Positions 1 to 9,288 of a stretch of 64,000 bases of DNA are shown piece after piece (position 1 is the first letter of the stretch; each line of letters opens with the position of its first letter). The notes beneath the pieces are model-generated. The model was given only the letters and a program-made list of their open reading frames with translations, was not told the DNA's origin and searched no databases. The DNA is from Anaerolineae bacterium (GTDB lineage: Bacteria; Chloroflexota; Anaerolineae; Aggregatilineales; Phototrophicaceae), in NCBI GenBank assembly GCA_022824365.1, contig JAJEAA010000002.1, forward strand, positions 163,700-227,699, written 5' to 3'. The translations under genes and the position numbers were made by a program.

Positions 1-203
1 AATGAAGCAGTCACACGATGCGACAATGATACTCGGACCGCGCGGATTCAACGATAGCCGCTTCCCGCCCGTCATTGTAAAAACTTGGCCTTTGCCCCGC
101 TTAAGCCCCTCCTTGCATTCGGCAAACGCGTCCATTCGTGGTATATAATAGGTGCGAATAGCTGGAAGGCATTTGTCAACCGAGTTCTGAGGTCGGGAAA
201 ACA

Positions 204-752
204 GTGTCGAGCGTTAGAGTTTTGCAGCAGCGCGTCTTGCTCCTTAACGGCAGTACCTGGGAACCGCTCTCGGTGATCACGGTTCAGCGCGCTATCAATC
301 TTATGCTCGGTGGCAAGGCTATTGCTGTCGAGATGACCGGCCTGTACCTCAGAACCGTGCGCAGCAGATTCGAAGTGCCATCCGTCATCGCCTTGAAGTC
401 TTACGTGAACGTGCCGCGCCGCAAGTCGCACTGGAGCCGCAAGGGCGTGCTGGTGCGAGATAATTACACCTGCATCTACTGCGGTCTTAGACTTGGCGCC
501 CAAGTCCGCGGCAAAGTCCTCAGCAAGCGGGATTTCACGATCGACCATATTATCCCGCGCTGCAAAGGCGGCAAGGACACCTGGTCCAATACCGCCTGCG
601 CCTGCGCCAAATGCAATCACCGCAAGGGGAATCGCTTGCATAATGTCGCCGGCATGCGCCTTCTTTGGGAACCCAAAACCCCGCGGACCAGCTACCTCGT
701 CATCGCGCTTGGGTCAGGTCCCGAGGTCTGGAAACGCTACGTCGAGATATAA
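204..752 (+). CDS. HNH endonuclease family protein
   Basis: 182 residues, GTG start. The N-terminal half has the pattern VLLLNGSTWEPLSVITVQRA, common in a broad family of stand-alone bacterial HNH nucleases. The C-terminal half is a zinc-type HNH domain: a first CxxC pair (CIYC), a central TIDHIIPR segment with the catalytic DH, then CAKCNHRKGNR with the second cysteine pair and the final Asn/His. It probably nicks or cuts DNA with a divalent metal; its cellular role is not known for most members. A -10-like TATAAT lies at 144-149, without a good -35. It is convergent with the LysE gene and has no partner gene beside it. GTG at 204 gives the normal family N-terminus. Family sure, function open. 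Confidence 0.85.
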   Translation: MSSVRVLQQRVLLLNGSTWEPLSVITVQRAINLMLGGKAIAVEMTGLYLRTVRSRFEVPSVIALKSYVNVPRRKSHWSRKGVLVRDNYTCIYCGLRLGAQVRGKVLSKRDFTIDHIIPRCKGGKDTWSNTACACAKCNHRKGNRLHNVAGMRLLWEPKTPRTSYLVIALGSGPEVWKRYVEI

Positions 753-874
753 GGACGGCTCGATCACCACACAGTACCTGATGCTGGTGGCTGCCAATAC
801 GACTTGCCCGCTCATATTTTGTCGGTCGTTGATCGCTGCATAGAAGGGGCGGAACCTGAGTAAGAGAAATCTGG

Positions 875-1507
875 CTAGAGTAGTCCAAGCGCCATCTGCG
901 TGGTTTGCAACAAGAGCGCAAGTCCCATATAAGCGAGAAAAACAGCGCAAGCCAGGTTAATCCAGCGGAAGAGCCGTTGGCTGAGGAGCCGTCTTCCAAA
1001 TTCAACCACAGTCGCGAAGAAGAAGCACCAGCAGACCTGCGCGATCATGAAGCCACTGAAGAAGACTAGGATATGAAGAGGTTCCGGATCAAGAAAACCT
1101 AAAGCAACGATGATGCCGCTCATGCCCAGCCAAGCGGTGATGTTTTGCGGATTGGACAGAGAGAGCATCGCGCCGGCGACAAAATGATTGCCGCGTTTGT
1201 TATCCGCAGCGGCAACTTCGACGCCGGAGCGGGAAGCCTGCCAGGCATCCCAGGCGAATCGCAGAAGCAAGCCACAGCCGAAAAAACCCAGCAAGAGCGT
1301 CACTAGCGGATTCTGAAACAAGACGGCGGCGCCAACCAAGGCGATCAGCGCCCAGAAGCCATCACCCACCAGGGAGCCCAATTCGACGCGCAGCGCCGCG
1401 CCCCAGCCATGGGAGATGCCGCGCCGCAATGCCTCGAAGCCGATGGGACCGGGCTGAACGGCAAATGTGATCGCCATGACAAATGCAGAAATGAACAGCG
1501 TTTCCAT
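875..1507 (-). CDS. LysE/RhtB-family amino-acid exporter
   Basis: 210 residues with about six hydrophobic segments, the usual size for this family. The N-terminus carries the typical pattern of LysE-type permeases: a first helix, a PGPIGFEALRRGISHGW segment after it, and later LSNPQNITAWLGM, matching the family's second conserved NPK/NPQ region. Members export amino acids or related small molecules through the inner membrane using the proton gradient; the substrate cannot be read from sequence. It stands alone between the convergent HNH gene and a 167-base intergenic region holding its own promoter. Confidence 0.85.
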   Translation of the reverse strand: METLFISAFVMAITFAVQPGPIGFEALRRGISHGWGAALRVELGSLVGDGFWALIALVGAAVLFQNPLVTLLLGFFGCGLLLRFAWDAWQASRSGVEVAAADNKRGNHFVAGAMLSLSNPQNITAWLGMSGIIVALGFLDPEPLHILVFFSGFMIAQVCWCFFFATVVEFGRRLLSQRLFRWINLACAVFLAYMGLALLLQTTQMALGLL

Positions 1508-1531
1508 CTGACGATACTCGTGAGCGTAGAA

Positions 1532-1559
1532 ACTATAGATACCGATAGTAGCGAGTCAA
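1532..1559 (-). promoter_or_regulatory. Sigma-70-type promoter of the LysE gene
   Basis: On the minus strand TTGACT (1559-1554) and TATAGT (1537-1532) are separated by 16 bases, close to the consensus -35/-10 arrangement. The -10 box ends 24 bases before the start codon at 1507, so the leader would be short. Confidence 0.6.
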
Positions 1560-1674
1560 ATGCTCGATAAAAGGGGTATATCCGCCAAGTCTTGCAACAG
1601 TGAATTGTGCGAACTTGACAAGGCTGAGTAAGCCTTATGGCAAATTGCGCCAGAATAGCGCGGAGTGCATTGGC

Positions 1675-2802
1675 CTACCATTCCATCAGGATGGCGGCTA
1701 TGAGTGTGGCTTGGCGCGGAAGGCTATCGATAATCACATGTTCGTGCAGGGCGTGAGCGCCATCGCCGTGCGCGCCCAAGCCATCAAGCGTCGGTATGCC
1801 CATAGCCGCAGTGAAGTTGCCATCGGAGCCGCCGCCTGTGCCGGCTTCGTAAATGGTCACGCCATAGCGCTCGCCGATCGCGGCCGCCTTCTCAAACAAG
1901 CCGGGGCGCCTTTCCATCGGTGGACGGCCGTGCTGGCGCTCGCATGTCACTGTCGCTCCGGGCATTTTGGGATAGAGATCGCTCAAAGCCGCGTGTAGAT
2001 TTTCCATCGCTTCCAGCGTCAGCACGCGAGTGTCGATATGCGCCCGAACCTGAGCGGGAATCACATTGCCGGCGGAACCGCCTTGAACCATTGTGATTGA
2101 TACCGACGTGCCATACTTGAGGTCGTTTAGCCGGTTGATCTCCAGCGCCTGCTGAGCGAACTCGATGATCGCGTTGATGCCTTCTTGCGGCGCGATGCCG
2201 GCATGCGCGGCCCGGCCCTTGACGATCAGCTCATATTTGCCGCCGCCTTTGCGCCAGGTCTTGATCGCGCCTTCTTTTGTCGCCGGCTCCGTCACCAACG
2301 CCAAGGCGCAATCCGCCGCCAACGCTTTGATCAGCAACTCGCTCTGCGGGCTGCCGATCTCTTCATCAGTGGTGATCAGCAGATGAATGGGCCGATCCGG
2401 CAATTGGTCACGCTCTCGCAGCGCTCGAATCGCCTCCAGAACGATGAGCAAGCCAGCCTTCATATCCAGCGCTCCAGGCCCGTAGTAGCGCCCGTCTTCC
2501 AGGCGTATCGGCATTGACGACAAACTGCCGATTGGATGCACGGTATCAATATGGACCATAAACAGGTAAGGCTGGCCCGGCGAATTGGCATTCCAGGTCG
2601 CTTTTAAGAAGTCCCCTACTTCGTCCTGCGGAAAGCGCTGAACAGTATCAGCGCCGAGCGCATCAAGCTTTGCCGCCAAAAAATCGATCAGCCGGTCAAC
2701 CATGACTTTGTCCCGCGTGAAGGATTCCCGCTTTACCATCTCGGTCAAGAGGTCGAGCATTTCGCCTTGTCGACCCCGAAAGTATTCCAATAGTTCAGAC
2801 AT
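1675..2802 (-). CDS. M20-family metallopeptidase (CPG2/ArgE/DapE type)
   Basis: 375 residues, normal length for M20 enzymes. The zinc-site motifs are visible: FMVHIDTVHPIG (first His and Asp), YGPGALDMKAGL (bridging Asp), and TTDEEIGS with the catalytic Glu pair. A dimerisation domain lies in the middle (AHAGIAPQEGINAI), and the C-terminus has GTGGGSDGNFTAAMGIPTLDGLGAHGDGAH. This layout best resembles carboxypeptidase G2-like glutamate carboxypeptidases, which hydrolyse an amide bond to release an amino acid; the true substrate is not known. It is the last gene of a minus-strand run that also carries the lipoprotein and methyltransferase. Confidence 0.88.
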   Translation of the reverse strand: MSELLEYFRGRQGEMLDLLTEMVKRESFTRDKVMVDRLIDFLAAKLDALGADTVQRFPQDEVGDFLKATWNANSPGQPYLFMVHIDTVHPIGSLSSMPIRLEDGRYYGPGALDMKAGLLIVLEAIRALRERDQLPDRPIHLLITTDEEIGSPQSELLIKALAADCALALVTEPATKEGAIKTWRKGGGKYELIVKGRAAHAGIAPQEGINAIIEFAQQALEINRLNDLKYGTSVSITMVQGGSAGNVIPAQVRAHIDTRVLTLEAMENLHAALSDLYPKMPGATVTCERQHGRPPMERRPGLFEKAAAIGERYGVTIYEAGTGGGSDGNFTAAMGIPTLDGLGAHGDGAHALHEHVIIDSLPRQATLIAAILMEW

Positions 2803-2839
2803 AATCAGCCTGCCCTTCCGCCTACGGTCTATATTTGGC

Positions 2840-3733
2840 TTATCGTGTAGCCAACTGGCTTTGCAGCCAAACGATCAATTCATCTTGCAAGGCGGGCTGG
2901 AACTGCAGCATATCCGCGCCCCGTCCCTCTGCCGCGAGTACGGTTATCGCCTCGCCTTGCGCCGCTTCTGCCAAGGCCGCGGCCGTGTTCCGGGCTTCCG
3001 CGTCATTGTCGCCGGCGGCCAGCCAAAGCGGCCGCAACCCGTATGACGGCAGGATGTTCAGCAGCGTGTCGTGTGAAAGGGGGCTGAGCAGCGCCAGCGC
3101 ATCGCAGAGAGAATTCACGGCACAACCCAACAATGCCAAGTCGGCCGCCCGGCCCGCGCCGACAACGCCGATCACGCCGGGATCGACGCTTGGCAAGGCG
3201 ATCAAGGACTGCAACATCGTTTCGACCTGCCGCGCTTGCGTCGTCGCATCGGTCTGCAGAACAAGCGCAACATAACCGGATTGCGATAATCTCCGAGGAA
3301 AATTGCCCCAAGCCCTCAAGTCCTCGCCGAGAAGCAGGACACCGGGCTGTCGCAGCCCATCCGCTTGATAAAGCTCGCCGTCAATTGAGGTCGCGGCGTC
3401 CAGCAATATTGTCACAGCGCGCTCCGAATCGCCGACGCGCTCAGGCGGCAGGACCGCGCCCGCCGGCAGCGATGCCAGTCGCGGACTGGTTTCGCCGATG
3501 GCTCGGCTGTCCTCGCCGTAGAGTTCATCCGAACTGATTATCGCGATCGTCGGCGTCAGGTTCAAACGCGGCGCGAAGGCGGCTGCTTGCGTTGCGGTGG
3601 CCGCGGCCTCCTCAGGCATGCGACAACTGGCCAGCAACATCACACAGAGCATGGTCCCAAAGAGATATCGCCGCGGATGTGGAAATTTTCGCCGGGCGCC
3701 GAGCATACTTCGCAAGTCAAATGCCGACCGCAT
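2840..3733 (-). CDS. Lipoprotein with a degenerate alpha/beta-hydrolase-like domain
   Basis: 297 residues. A basic N-terminus is followed by a hydrophobic stretch and the lipobox LLASC, predicting lipid attachment outside the membrane. After a low-complexity linker, the domain has a dienelactone-hydrolase-like order: PGVLLLGED, FPRRLSQSGYVALVLQTD, VDPGVIGVVGAGRAADLAL, then PLWLAAGDND. In active relatives the VGVxGxSxGG turn holds the nucleophile Ser or Cys; here the turn reads VVGAGRAAD with no Ser or Cys, so catalysis is doubtful. The start at 3733 overlaps the upstream methyltransferase gene by 17 bases; an ATG at 3706 is a second choice. Fold assignment is inferred from pattern only. Confidence 0.6.
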   Translation of the reverse strand: MRSAFDLRSMLGARRKFPHPRRYLFGTMLCVMLLASCRMPEEAAATATQAAAFAPRLNLTPTIAIISSDELYGEDSRAIGETSPRLASLPAGAVLPPERVGDSERAVTILLDAATSIDGELYQADGLRQPGVLLLGEDLRAWGNFPRRLSQSGYVALVLQTDATTQARQVETMLQSLIALPSVDPGVIGVVGAGRAADLALLGCAVNSLCDALALLSPLSHDTLLNILPSYGLRPLWLAAGDNDAEARNTAAALAEAAQGEAITVLAAEGRGADMLQFQPALQDELIVWLQSQLATR

Positions 3734-4484
3734 ATACGATCATCCGCTCGCTCTCGGCATCATAAGGATTGCCATCCCCGTCGCCTTGTACCGTTCGCAG
3801 AGCGAAGCCGCAACGCTCCAGCAGCAGCCGCAATTCCGGCAAGAAGAAATAGCGCAGTCGATGCGGCGCGACCAGACGCCTGACCACGCCTGCGCCATCA
3901 ATCTCATCGTATATCCATTCCACGCTCAGGATCTGCTCCGCGCGATCAAGATAGCTGACCGACTGCAGCATAATCAGATGGCCCGTATCGGGATCAAGGA
4001 AGCTGCGCTCAAGGTTAAGAGCGTCGCTGTCTTCCGAGGCAAAGGCGGGACCGGCATTTGGCAAGTCGATTACCAGAGTGCCGTCAGCGGCGAGGCAGCC
4101 TCGCAGATTCCGCAGCAGCGCGATCTGCTCTTCCAACTCATGGAAGTGCATCAATACGTTGTAGGTCAGCAGGATCAGGCCGAATTCTCGTGTCCATCGG
4201 TGGCTCAGCGCATCGCCGCATATGTAAGAGATGCGCTCGCGAAGCTGCGGCCTCATGTTCAGCTTTTCTTCCAACCGATCCAGCATCGCGCGGTCCCTTT
4301 CGATGCCATGCGCCGAGTGTCCCGCACCCGCCAGATGTATCAGCACCCGCCCCGTGCCGCAGCCTACATCAAGAATATCCCCGGCCGCCTCCGCCGCCAG
4401 CCTGCTGTATATGGCGAGATCATCAGTCTTGTCGCTGTTCTCGGCATCGTAGAAGCGCGCCACTGTCGTATAAAACGCGGACAT
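3717..4484 (-). CDS. Class I SAM-dependent methyltransferase
   Basis: 255 residues from the ATG at 4484, chosen because it gives the conserved beginning MSAFYTTVARFYDAEN and has purine-rich sequence before it. Motif I is ILDVGCGTGRVLIHLAGAG, the SAM-binding glycine loop; next come GIERDRAMLD, FGLILLTYNVLMHF (motif around the acceptor site) and LVIDLPNAG. This is the small-molecule branch of class I methyltransferases, with no clue to substrate. Its gene is followed with overlap by the lipoprotein gene and preceded by the restriction island, whose 3' end lies 42 bases upstream. Confidence 0.82.
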   Translation of the reverse strand: MSAFYTTVARFYDAENSDKTDDLAIYSRLAAEAAGDILDVGCGTGRVLIHLAGAGHSAHGIERDRAMLDRLEEKLNMRPQLRERISYICGDALSHRWTREFGLILLTYNVLMHFHELEEQIALLRNLRGCLAADGTLVIDLPNAGPAFASEDSDALNLERSFLDPDTGHLIMLQSVSYLDRAEQILSVEWIYDEIDGAGVVRRLVAPHRLRYFFLPELRLLLERCGFALRTVQGDGDGNPYDAESERMIVYAVGI

Positions 4485-4526
4485 CCTCAGCCCCTGGAAT
4501 CTTCGTGATGACCAGCGCAACCAGTC

Positions 4527-5621
4527 TTATTTCGCCGACTTCTCTCGGTTGCATTTGCGGCAGAGCATTTGACAGTTGGCTTCTTCTGTCTTGCCGCCTT
4601 CAGACCAAGGCGTTATGTGGTCGGCTTCCATATCAGAAATGTCAAACGACTTATCACATTTCTTGCATTTGCCCGCTTGCTTCTCATAAACGCGCTGCTT
4701 CATGCCATCGGTAAAGGCGCGGATATTCAGATGCTTCTCTTCGCCAGTGAGTAGATAGGGATAAATCCCTCGTTGGCTCGTAACATCATCATCAAGGATA
4801 AGCCGTTGGGTGTCCGCTTCAATCCGCGCGGAGTCCAGGTCCGCGTCTTTGTAGGCATTGTATAAACTGCCCCAGTCGACGCCTTTCATGATTTTCACCC
4901 GTTTCTTGGTGAATGTCGATTCAATCCAGTCGATGACATCCATAAAGTAATCCCACAAAGGGGCGGCGCTTTTATCGTGCTGGTGAATGCCCATGTAATC
5001 TTTGATGTTGCCGTCGCTAATCCACTTGATAACCGTTTCGAGATGGGCTTGGCGATTCGGGGAGCCGCTCAAATAATCGCCGCCCAAGCCCGCGGAGGGA
5101 CCGCCTGTTTTGCTGAAATAGCGCTTGGCGTCGGATACCCATGGCCCCGAGTAAATCGCGTTGCGCAACTCTTGATTCGATAGCTGTTTCCCCGCGATAT
5201 TGATGATCTTAAACCACTCCAGCTTTTCGCTAGGTTCACCACTGCACACATAGACCATCAGCTTGTAATTGAGTATCCGTTCCTTTACATCGGACGGTTG
5301 ATTGTCAAATCCAAGCCCCTCAAAGAAGAAGCCCGGCTTTTGCGCCACATATCGGGCGATTGATATTGTGCGTTGCTGGCCGTCGATGATCTCGAATCTT
5401 CCATCCGGTCGGTCGAACCAGTACATGACATTGAGCGGGAAACCCTTCAAAATGGAGTTAATTACAGCGTCGCGCTCCTTGGGATCGTAGATGAATTCGC
5501 GCTGAAAGGGCGGGCGAATATCCAGCTTGCCGCCGTAGCCGACCACGCCGCCCTCGCCGTCGTCATGGTAGCCCTTGACGAGATCGCGGACTGTGAGATC
5601 TGTCAGCAACTGGATTTTCAT
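4527..5621 (-). CDS. DUF262 (GmrS-like) plus HNH nuclease, restriction component
   Basis: 364 residues from the ATG at 5621, which overlaps the preceding stop codon as ATGA. An in-frame ATG at 5633 is possible, but the remnant copy at 6534 aligns to MKIQ. The N-terminal domain is DUF262/ParB-like: FQREFIYDPKERDAVINSILKGFPLN followed by FEIIDGQQRTISI, the DGQQR motif tied to NTP use in GmrS and SspE. The C-terminal 45 residues form an HNH zinc nuclease: CKKCDKSF, EADHITPWSEGGKTEEANCQMLC, CRKCNREK. GmrSD-type proteins cut modified DNA; DUF262-HNH proteins next to a methyltransferase can act as conventional restriction enzymes. Base composition is lower in GC than the flanking core genes (27 of 60 at 4861-4920). 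Last gene of the island. Confidence 0.82.
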   Translation of the reverse strand: MKIQLLTDLTVRDLVKGYHDDGEGGVVGYGGKLDIRPPFQREFIYDPKERDAVINSILKGFPLNVMYWFDRPDGRFEIIDGQQRTISIARYVAQKPGFFFEGLGFDNQPSDVKERILNYKLMVYVCSGEPSEKLEWFKIINIAGKQLSNQELRNAIYSGPWVSDAKRYFSKTGGPSAGLGGDYLSGSPNRQAHLETVIKWISDGNIKDYMGIHQHDKSAAPLWDYFMDVIDWIESTFTKKRVKIMKGVDWGSLYNAYKDADLDSARIEADTQRLILDDDVTSQRGIYPYLLTGEEKHLNIRAFTDGMKQRVYEKQAGKCKKCDKSFDISDMEADHITPWSEGGKTEEANCQMLCRKCNREKSAK

Positions 5622-6358
5622 TGTTGTAACCATTCTGCGATTTGGATGATCGCTAATACAATAGATACCCAGAACGCTATTTTCCCAGCGTATTTTTCAT
5701 ACCATGATGGCTCACATAACAACTCAAAAGCAGCATTTGTCATTACGTATCTGTCAAAGGTGTCTTCTTCAGTCTTTTCCGCATATCCTAATGCAACCAT
5801 AGCATCTAGTAGCCACTCAGAGTCGCATTTTTCATTTATCCCTACAATACTAGAGTTCCGAGAAATGGGCTGTTCTATCCTGAACAAGAGATACCGCCAT
5901 AATCGACTTCTTCCAGGATTGTCATTTGTCATTCGAAGCTGAAGAAGTTGGTTATGACAGAAGAGCTCGTTTTCCCAATACCTGCTCAAAACTCCATGAG
6001 CGAGTTCCTTTGTAATAGTTTGGACATATGCAAAATAGTCTGTGTTTGTTGGTATGATATTATCGTCTAGAGCTAAGCGCCAAGACTCGTATTCAGCTTG
6101 GAATTTCGTTTTTTCTGGTGCAACGTACTTTACTTTATGTCTTTCTGCATACTTAATGACAGAATCATAGAAACGGGATGATATTAGGAAAATAGTCTTT
6201 GGCATTGGTGCATGATAGCTCTTAGAATAAGCGAGTATCTGTTCGTCACGCTTTAGTAGAAGAAATCCGTATTTTCCCAATGCTGTTCTATCGAGAAGTT
6301 CAGTGGGGTCATTTTCAAGATCAATGATCTCTAGTTCTGGGTCTGGTATAAGTTTCAT
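5618..6358 (-). CDS. Hypothetical protein with C-terminal membrane helix (variable slot B)
   Basis: 246 residues, not recognised. The soluble part begins MKLIPDPELEIIDLENDP and has charged and aromatic segments without a known motif. It ends in one hydrophobic helix, KIAFWVSIVLAIIQIAEWLQQ, so it looks tail-anchored. The gene overlaps both neighbours as ATGA: its start with the remnant's stop, its stop with the DUF262-HNH start. That argues for translational coupling within the restriction module. A hand count of 5641-5700 gives 22 G or C in 60, far below the flanking genes, so it was probably acquired from elsewhere. It occupies the same place, between methyltransferase and DUF262, as the unrelated 155-residue ORF at 6515-6982. 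Possible effector or sensor; no function claimed. Confidence 0.7.
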   Translation of the reverse strand: MKLIPDPELEIIDLENDPTELLDRTALGKYGFLLLKRDEQILAYSKSYHAPMPKTIFLISSRFYDSVIKYAERHKVKYVAPEKTKFQAEYESWRLALDDNIIPTNTDYFAYVQTITKELAHGVLSRYWENELFCHNQLLQLRMTNDNPGRSRLWRYLLFRIEQPISRNSSIVGINEKCDSEWLLDAMVALGYAEKTEEDTFDRYVMTNAAFELLCEPSWYEKYAGKIAFWVSIVLAIIQIAEWLQQ

Positions 6359-6534
6359 CCTATTAGCGCCATTTTCTGCCTCTTGTTGCGAATAATGATC
6401 CGCGCGTATTTTCTGTCGCCTCTGTCATAGAATCTGCCGAGCTTGCCCCCGTAGCCGACCACGCCGCCCTCGCCGTCGTCATGGTTGCCGGCGACGAGGT
6501 CGAGGACGGTGAGGTCACGCAATTCGATTTTCAT
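6355..6534 (-). pseudogene. Fusion remnant: DUF262 N-terminus joined to EcoRI-type MTase C-terminus
   Basis: A 59-codon open frame. Residues 1-32 (MKIELRDLTVLDLVAGNHDD, then GEGGVVGYGGKL) nearly repeat the N-terminus of the DUF262-HNH protein that starts at 5621. From residue 33 the match stops. The rest, GRFYDRGDRKYARIIIRNKR and a short tail, matches the C-terminus of the methyltransferase ending at 6979 (FKIDGKRKYRRIVMRRRKLA). The stop overlaps the next start as ATGA, exactly as the methyltransferase stop overlaps its next gene. The simplest reading is a deletion inside a tandem pair of modules that joined copy 1's DUF262 start to copy 2's methyltransferase end. It still has a start, stop and coupled context, so it may be translated. 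Confidence 0.85.
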
Positions 6535-6982
6535 GGGCGTACTCTATTAGTTCTTTTCTTGACATTCCAAGCCAGCCGTCCGGGTACTTTGCGAAGCTTT
6601 TATAAGGCTTAAGGACATAGGCTTCCATGTTTTTCTCGTAGTAAACTCTGTCGCCCTCTTTCCGTTTGTAGGTAAGACTTAGCAAGCTCGGGTTGAAAAA
6701 ACGGGTAATGTAGTTCATGCATCTTTTATATTTTTGGGGCTCGGAATCTATATGCACGACGAGCTCGAATGCTTCAACTCTACCCGTCTTCACGTCGATA
6801 GGGCTGCGAATCTCTCCTCTTTCCTCGTCGTGGGCGAAGACTGTGACGCGACTAAGTACGTCCCTTTCCCACTTCCGCAAATCATGGGCTTGGTAGAGTG
6901 CTTTAAGGCCGCCAGTTCCAACAGTGCCTAGAAACCAGCCCAGGATTGTGTACCAAACTTCGGAGGGAACTTGTTCCATCAT
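6515..6982 (-). CDS. Hypothetical protein with N-terminal membrane helix (variable slot A)
   Basis: 155 residues, not recognised. It opens MMEQVPSEVWYTILGWFLGTVGTGGLKALYQ, one hydrophobic segment near the N-terminus, followed by a basic and aromatic soluble domain (WERDVLSRVTVFAHDEERGE ... FELVVHIDSEPQKYKRCMNY). The start overlaps the methyltransferase stop as ATGA, and the 3' end overlaps the remnant DUF262 start by 20 bases. It therefore sits between methyltransferase and DUF262, the position held in the second copy by the unrelated 246-residue ORF. The shared features are only a single membrane helix and the slot. ATG at 6979 is an alternative start one codon later. Confidence 0.68.
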   Translation of the reverse strand: MMEQVPSEVWYTILGWFLGTVGTGGLKALYQAHDLRKWERDVLSRVTVFAHDEERGEIRSPIDVKTGRVEAFELVVHIDSEPQKYKRCMNYITRFFNPSLLSLTYKRKEGDRVYYEKNMEAYVLKPYKSFAKYPDGWLGMSRKELIEYAHENRIA

Positions 6983-7983
6983 GCTAGTTTCCTGCGTCGC
7001 ATTACGATCCTGCGATATTTCCGCTTCCCGTCGATCTTAAACATGCTGTCTCCCGCGCCACTGTCTCTAAGAAGTATCCAACACAACCCGTCAATCTCAA
7101 ATTGGTCCGGATTGTATTTGTTCAAGAAGGTAATTGGCACGCCCATTGCGCCGTCCCAATCTCTCGGAATATTCGCGACCTTTGACACTTCAATCGCATC
7201 GTAGTTGTCGTAATGAGGGTATTCCTCGGGCGAGTAGCTCTTATACAAAATCAGTTCTTCGTGCCTTTGCCGGTAGTCCAGATTGGTATACCAGGATGCG
7301 CTGCCCAACCTTCCGTAAACAACGCCATCTACGATCCTGTATGCGCTGCCCTCTTTCTTCGTCGCCACCAGTTCTTTGGCATAATCTTCTGGAACATCAA
7401 ACAGCATGTCCTTTCCGCGAGGCGTGATGCCAAGCCACAATTTGTTGTCTTTAATCAAGGGGAATATCTCTTTATAGGTAATCGCGTTCTGATGACCGAC
7501 TATCAGAAACTTCTTGTCATATTCAATCAACTGCGCCACATATTCGCGGAACAGCGAAAAGGGCGGGTTTGTCACCACAATATCAGCCTGTTTGAGCAGC
7601 TCGATACATTCCGCGCTTCTGAAATCGCCATCGCCTTGGAGATAGTGTATGCCGATGTCTTCGACTGACGGAACGCCGGTCTCGTTCTCTGTCCCGTCGT
7701 ATTCCAGCCAGATTGCCTTTTCCGCATCGTGCTGGCTGAACATATCCATTTGCTGGTTCTTGTAGCAAGTCGTAATCAGTTTCTCTAAGCCGAGCACGCG
7801 GAAGTTGTAGGCGAAGTAATGAAAGAAATTGCTCACTCGCGGATCATCGCAGTTGCAATAGACTACCTTGCCGCGAAAGTGCTCGCTGTAATGACGGAGT
7901 TCATTCTCTATATCGACAAGCTGAGTGTAGAACTCGTCTTTCTTGTTGGACTTCGCTTTGTGCAGGTTTCGGTTCGCCGACAT
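6979..7983 (-). CDS. EcoRI-type adenine-specific DNA methyltransferase
   Basis: 334 residues. The N-terminus NKKDEFYTQLVDIENELRHY and KVVYCNCDDPRVSNFFHYFA are hallmarks of the EcoRI methylase family, and IVVTNPPFSLFREYV is the NPPF catalytic motif of N6-adenine methyltransferases. Further matches are FLIVGHQNAITYKEIFPLI and the C-terminal GVPITFLNKYNPDQFEIDGL. The length is full. A GAGAGG sequence lies five bases before the ATG at 7983. It would methylate a specific DNA site to protect the host from the companion nuclease, most plausibly the DUF262-HNH protein. It is the first gene of the island, 34 bases after the fadA stop on the same strand, so the island may have inserted behind the beta-oxidation operon. 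Confidence 0.88.
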   Translation of the reverse strand: MSANRNLHKAKSNKKDEFYTQLVDIENELRHYSEHFRGKVVYCNCDDPRVSNFFHYFAYNFRVLGLEKLITTCYKNQQMDMFSQHDAEKAIWLEYDGTENETGVPSVEDIGIHYLQGDGDFRSAECIELLKQADIVVTNPPFSLFREYVAQLIEYDKKFLIVGHQNAITYKEIFPLIKDNKLWLGITPRGKDMLFDVPEDYAKELVATKKEGSAYRIVDGVVYGRLGSASWYTNLDYRQRHEELILYKSYSPEEYPHYDNYDAIEVSKVANIPRDWDGAMGVPITFLNKYNPDQFEIDGLCWILLRDSGAGDSMFKIDGKRKYRRIVMRRRKLA

Positions 7984-8017
7984 TTTTCCTCTCGCAGGCG
8001 CTAAACCGCATAATCCC

Positions 8018-9202
<1,185 letters not shown>

Positions 9203-9288
9203 GTGCTTCTCCTCACTTTCGCGTCCGCCCGCTCTATGACATACTTTTCGGCGGATTCTGACCAACTCTCGATTTTTCCTACCCAGCC

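Noticed and set aside
6355..6534. Second DUF262 start taken as the 5' end of a full gene or an insertion-sequence scar
   Set aside because: Homology stops after 32 residues and is replaced by methyltransferase C-terminal sequence; there are no terminal repeats or transposase sequence.
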